Of a stretch of 7,806 nucleotides of DNA, positions 6,832 to 7,806 are shown piece by piece. Below the pieces are notes generated by a model, which was not told the DNA's origin, searched no databases, and saw only the letters and a program-made list of their open reading frames with translations. Numbering within the stretch: the first letter of the stretch is position 1; each line of letters opens with the position of its first letter. Origin of the DNA: Acidimicrobiaceae bacterium (GTDB lineage Bacteria; Actinomycetota; Acidimicrobiia; Acidimicrobiales; Bog-793); assembly GCA_025463965.1 (NCBI GenBank), contig JAODBN010000277.1:1-7806 (forward strand), read 5' to 3'. A program made the position numbers and the translations under genes.

Positions 6832-7302
6832 TCAGGATCCCTCATGCACCACCAGCACCGAGCATGCCGCGTGTGCAACGACGGCAGCGGCAACGCTGCC
6901 GAGCAGGTGCCCCACGAGGCCGCTGTGGCGGTGAGAGCCGAGCACGATCAGGCTCGCATGACGCTCCTCCGCGGTCGCAACAATCCCTTTCCACGTCGGC
7001 GCGGCTTCAATTGCCAGACTCTGCGCCCGGAACCCTTCCTTCTCTGCGAGCGACGCTCCGTACGCGGCGGTCTCCTCGGCGGCCCTTCGGACTTCGTTCG
7101 CTGCATCGGCGTCGAAGTGGCGCTTGGGGATCGGCTCGAAGCCGACATCGGCGGGCTGCCAGACGCAGAGGACCAGTGCGTCTCGCCCGCTCGCGATCTC
7201 GCGCGCCGCGTGCTCGATCGCGAGCCCAGCGAGCGCTGAGCCGTCATAGGCGAAGAGGACCGGACGGGTGGGCGCCGTCGCCCCAACTTCAATCATCGCC
7301 AT
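6832..7302 (-). CDS. Universal stress protein (UspA family)
   Basis: A single-domain cytoplasmic universal stress protein of 156 residues with the Rossmann-like fold of the family. VLFAYDGSALAGLAIEHAA (15-33) is the first strand and helix with the conserved D-G-S, and LIVLGSHRHSGLVGHLLGS (118-136) is the nucleotide-binding loop, followed by a final CSVLVV strand. ATP-binding members have G-x2-G-x9-G-(S/T); here the second glycine is Arg125 (codon CGC for the expected GGC) while Gly135-Ser136 is kept, so ATP binding may be weakened. The start ATG at 7300-7302 lies one base after the TGA of the MFS gene and has no Shine-Dalgarno, suggesting translational coupling; a second ATG at 7294-7296 would shorten it by two residues. 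Such proteins help survival under starvation, hypoxia or oxidative stress. Confidence 0.93.
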   Translation of the reverse strand: MAMIEVGATAPTRPVLFAYDGSALAGLAIEHAAREIASGRDALVLCVWQPADVGFEPIPKRHFDADAANEVRRAAEETAAYGASLAEKEGFRAQSLAIEAAPTWKGIVATAEERHASLIVLGSHRHSGLVGHLLGSVAAAVVAHAACSVLVVHEGS

Positions 7303-7303
7303 G

Positions 7304-7806
7304 TCAGTCGACGCTTTCAGTCAGTGTGCCCGCCATGGCCGGAACCCTACGTTCGGGCGAGCGCCGGCGAATTTTCGCCAGTAGCGGTGGCGACTCCCAC
7401 GCCGGATCGATCCCAGCGAGAAAGCGATCGAGATCGGGCGTCTGGGGACGCGCACCGCTCAGCGCATAGATGACGACACCGATGATCGCTCCACTGGTCG
7501 CGAGACCAAGCCCGATCCACAACGCGATGGCGGTGCCGGCATCGAGGCCACCGCCGGTTGCAACGGCGAAGTGGACAAAGATCGGAGCCACCATGAACGC
7601 CGCCACCGCGCGGAAGAGCTCGACGATCGCAAACACCCGCTGGAGATTGGCGGCTGGCAGGGAGAAGCCCGCCACGAACAGTGCCGGGGCGACGGTGGCA
7701 CCGAGCCCGATCCCGGTGAGACCGGAGCCGATGAGGGTCATTGCCTGGCTCGACGGAACCGAGATCCGGAAGACCGCGATCCCGACCGCCAGCATGGCCA
7801 TGCCAG
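7304..7806 (-). CDS. MFS transporter, C-terminal part (5' end beyond the window)
   Basis: The frame is open to the window edge, so the ATG at 7799-7801 is internal and the N-terminal portion is missing. The visible 167 or so residues hold hydrophobic segments around AMTLIGSGLTGIGLGATVAPALFVAGF, VFAIVELFRAVAAFMVAPIFVHFAV and AIALWIGLGLATSGAIIGVVIYAL. The G-x-G-x-G-x-x-x-P stretch and late Arg-containing helix resemble the last segments of 14-helix DHA2-type drug/proton antiporters. A polar, probably cytoplasmic tail of about 50 residues follows (SGARPQTPDL to TLTESVD). Its TGA (7304-7306) is one base before the universal stress gene, so the two are almost certainly cotranscribed. The substrate is unknown and the DHA2 assignment rests on a fragment. 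Confidence 0.8.
   Translation of the reverse strand, partial: GMAMLAVGIAVFRISVPSSQAMTLIGSGLTGIGLGATVAPALFVAGFSLPAANLQRVFAIVELFRAVAAFMVAPIFVHFAVATGGGLDAGTAIALWIGLGLATSGAIIGVVIYALSGARPQTPDLDRFLAGIDPAWESPPLLAKIRRRSPERRVPAMAGTLTESVD

Overview
This is a high-GC chromosomal segment. Its G/C-rich third codon positions, GTG start, large ATP-binding LuxR regulator, EntS-type exporter and universal stress protein all suggest an actinobacterium; the genus cannot be told from the window. I see no RNA gene, CRISPR array, phage module or intact insertion sequence.

Layout. (1) Positions 1-292 hold no intact gene, only a plus-strand fragment resembling pieces of a STAS (anti-sigma-factor antagonist) domain. 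(2) A 942-residue LuxR-family regulator with an N-terminal P-loop ATPase (LAL/MalT-like) runs on the minus strand from 3121 to 293, and its stop codon lies in a perfect hairpin. (3) The roughly 500 bases 3122-3616 contain a decayed plus-strand gene interrupted by a TGA. (4) A LysR-type regulator (minus, 4549-3617) and an EntS-like MFS exporter (plus, 4639-6024) diverge from an 89-base region. That region carries two matching AAC-N5-GTT dyads whose centres are 21 bp apart, plus an ATG-TAA start-stop pair. (5) The right-hand block is on the minus strand: the 3' part of a second MFS transporter, a universal stress protein one base after it, and 74 bases further on a dienelactone-hydrolase-family protein. 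The hydrolase converges on the first MFS gene with an 8-base overlap.

How they may work together. The divergent LysR/MFS pair looks like a regulator controlling efflux of an unknown small molecule. MFS-USP-hydrolase may be one transcript combining transport, a stress response and a thiol hydrolase that could act on a lactone or similar ester, though no substrate can be deduced. The LuxR protein is probably a ligand- or partner-gated ATPase switch; its targets are unknown. It sits between two decayed fragments, so its surroundings have been rearranged or are losing genes. I found no convincing undescribed multi-gene system. The best leads are the twin-dyad operator, the two gene remnants, the unusual tail of the first exporter and a glycine-to-arginine change in the ATP-binding motif of the stress protein.
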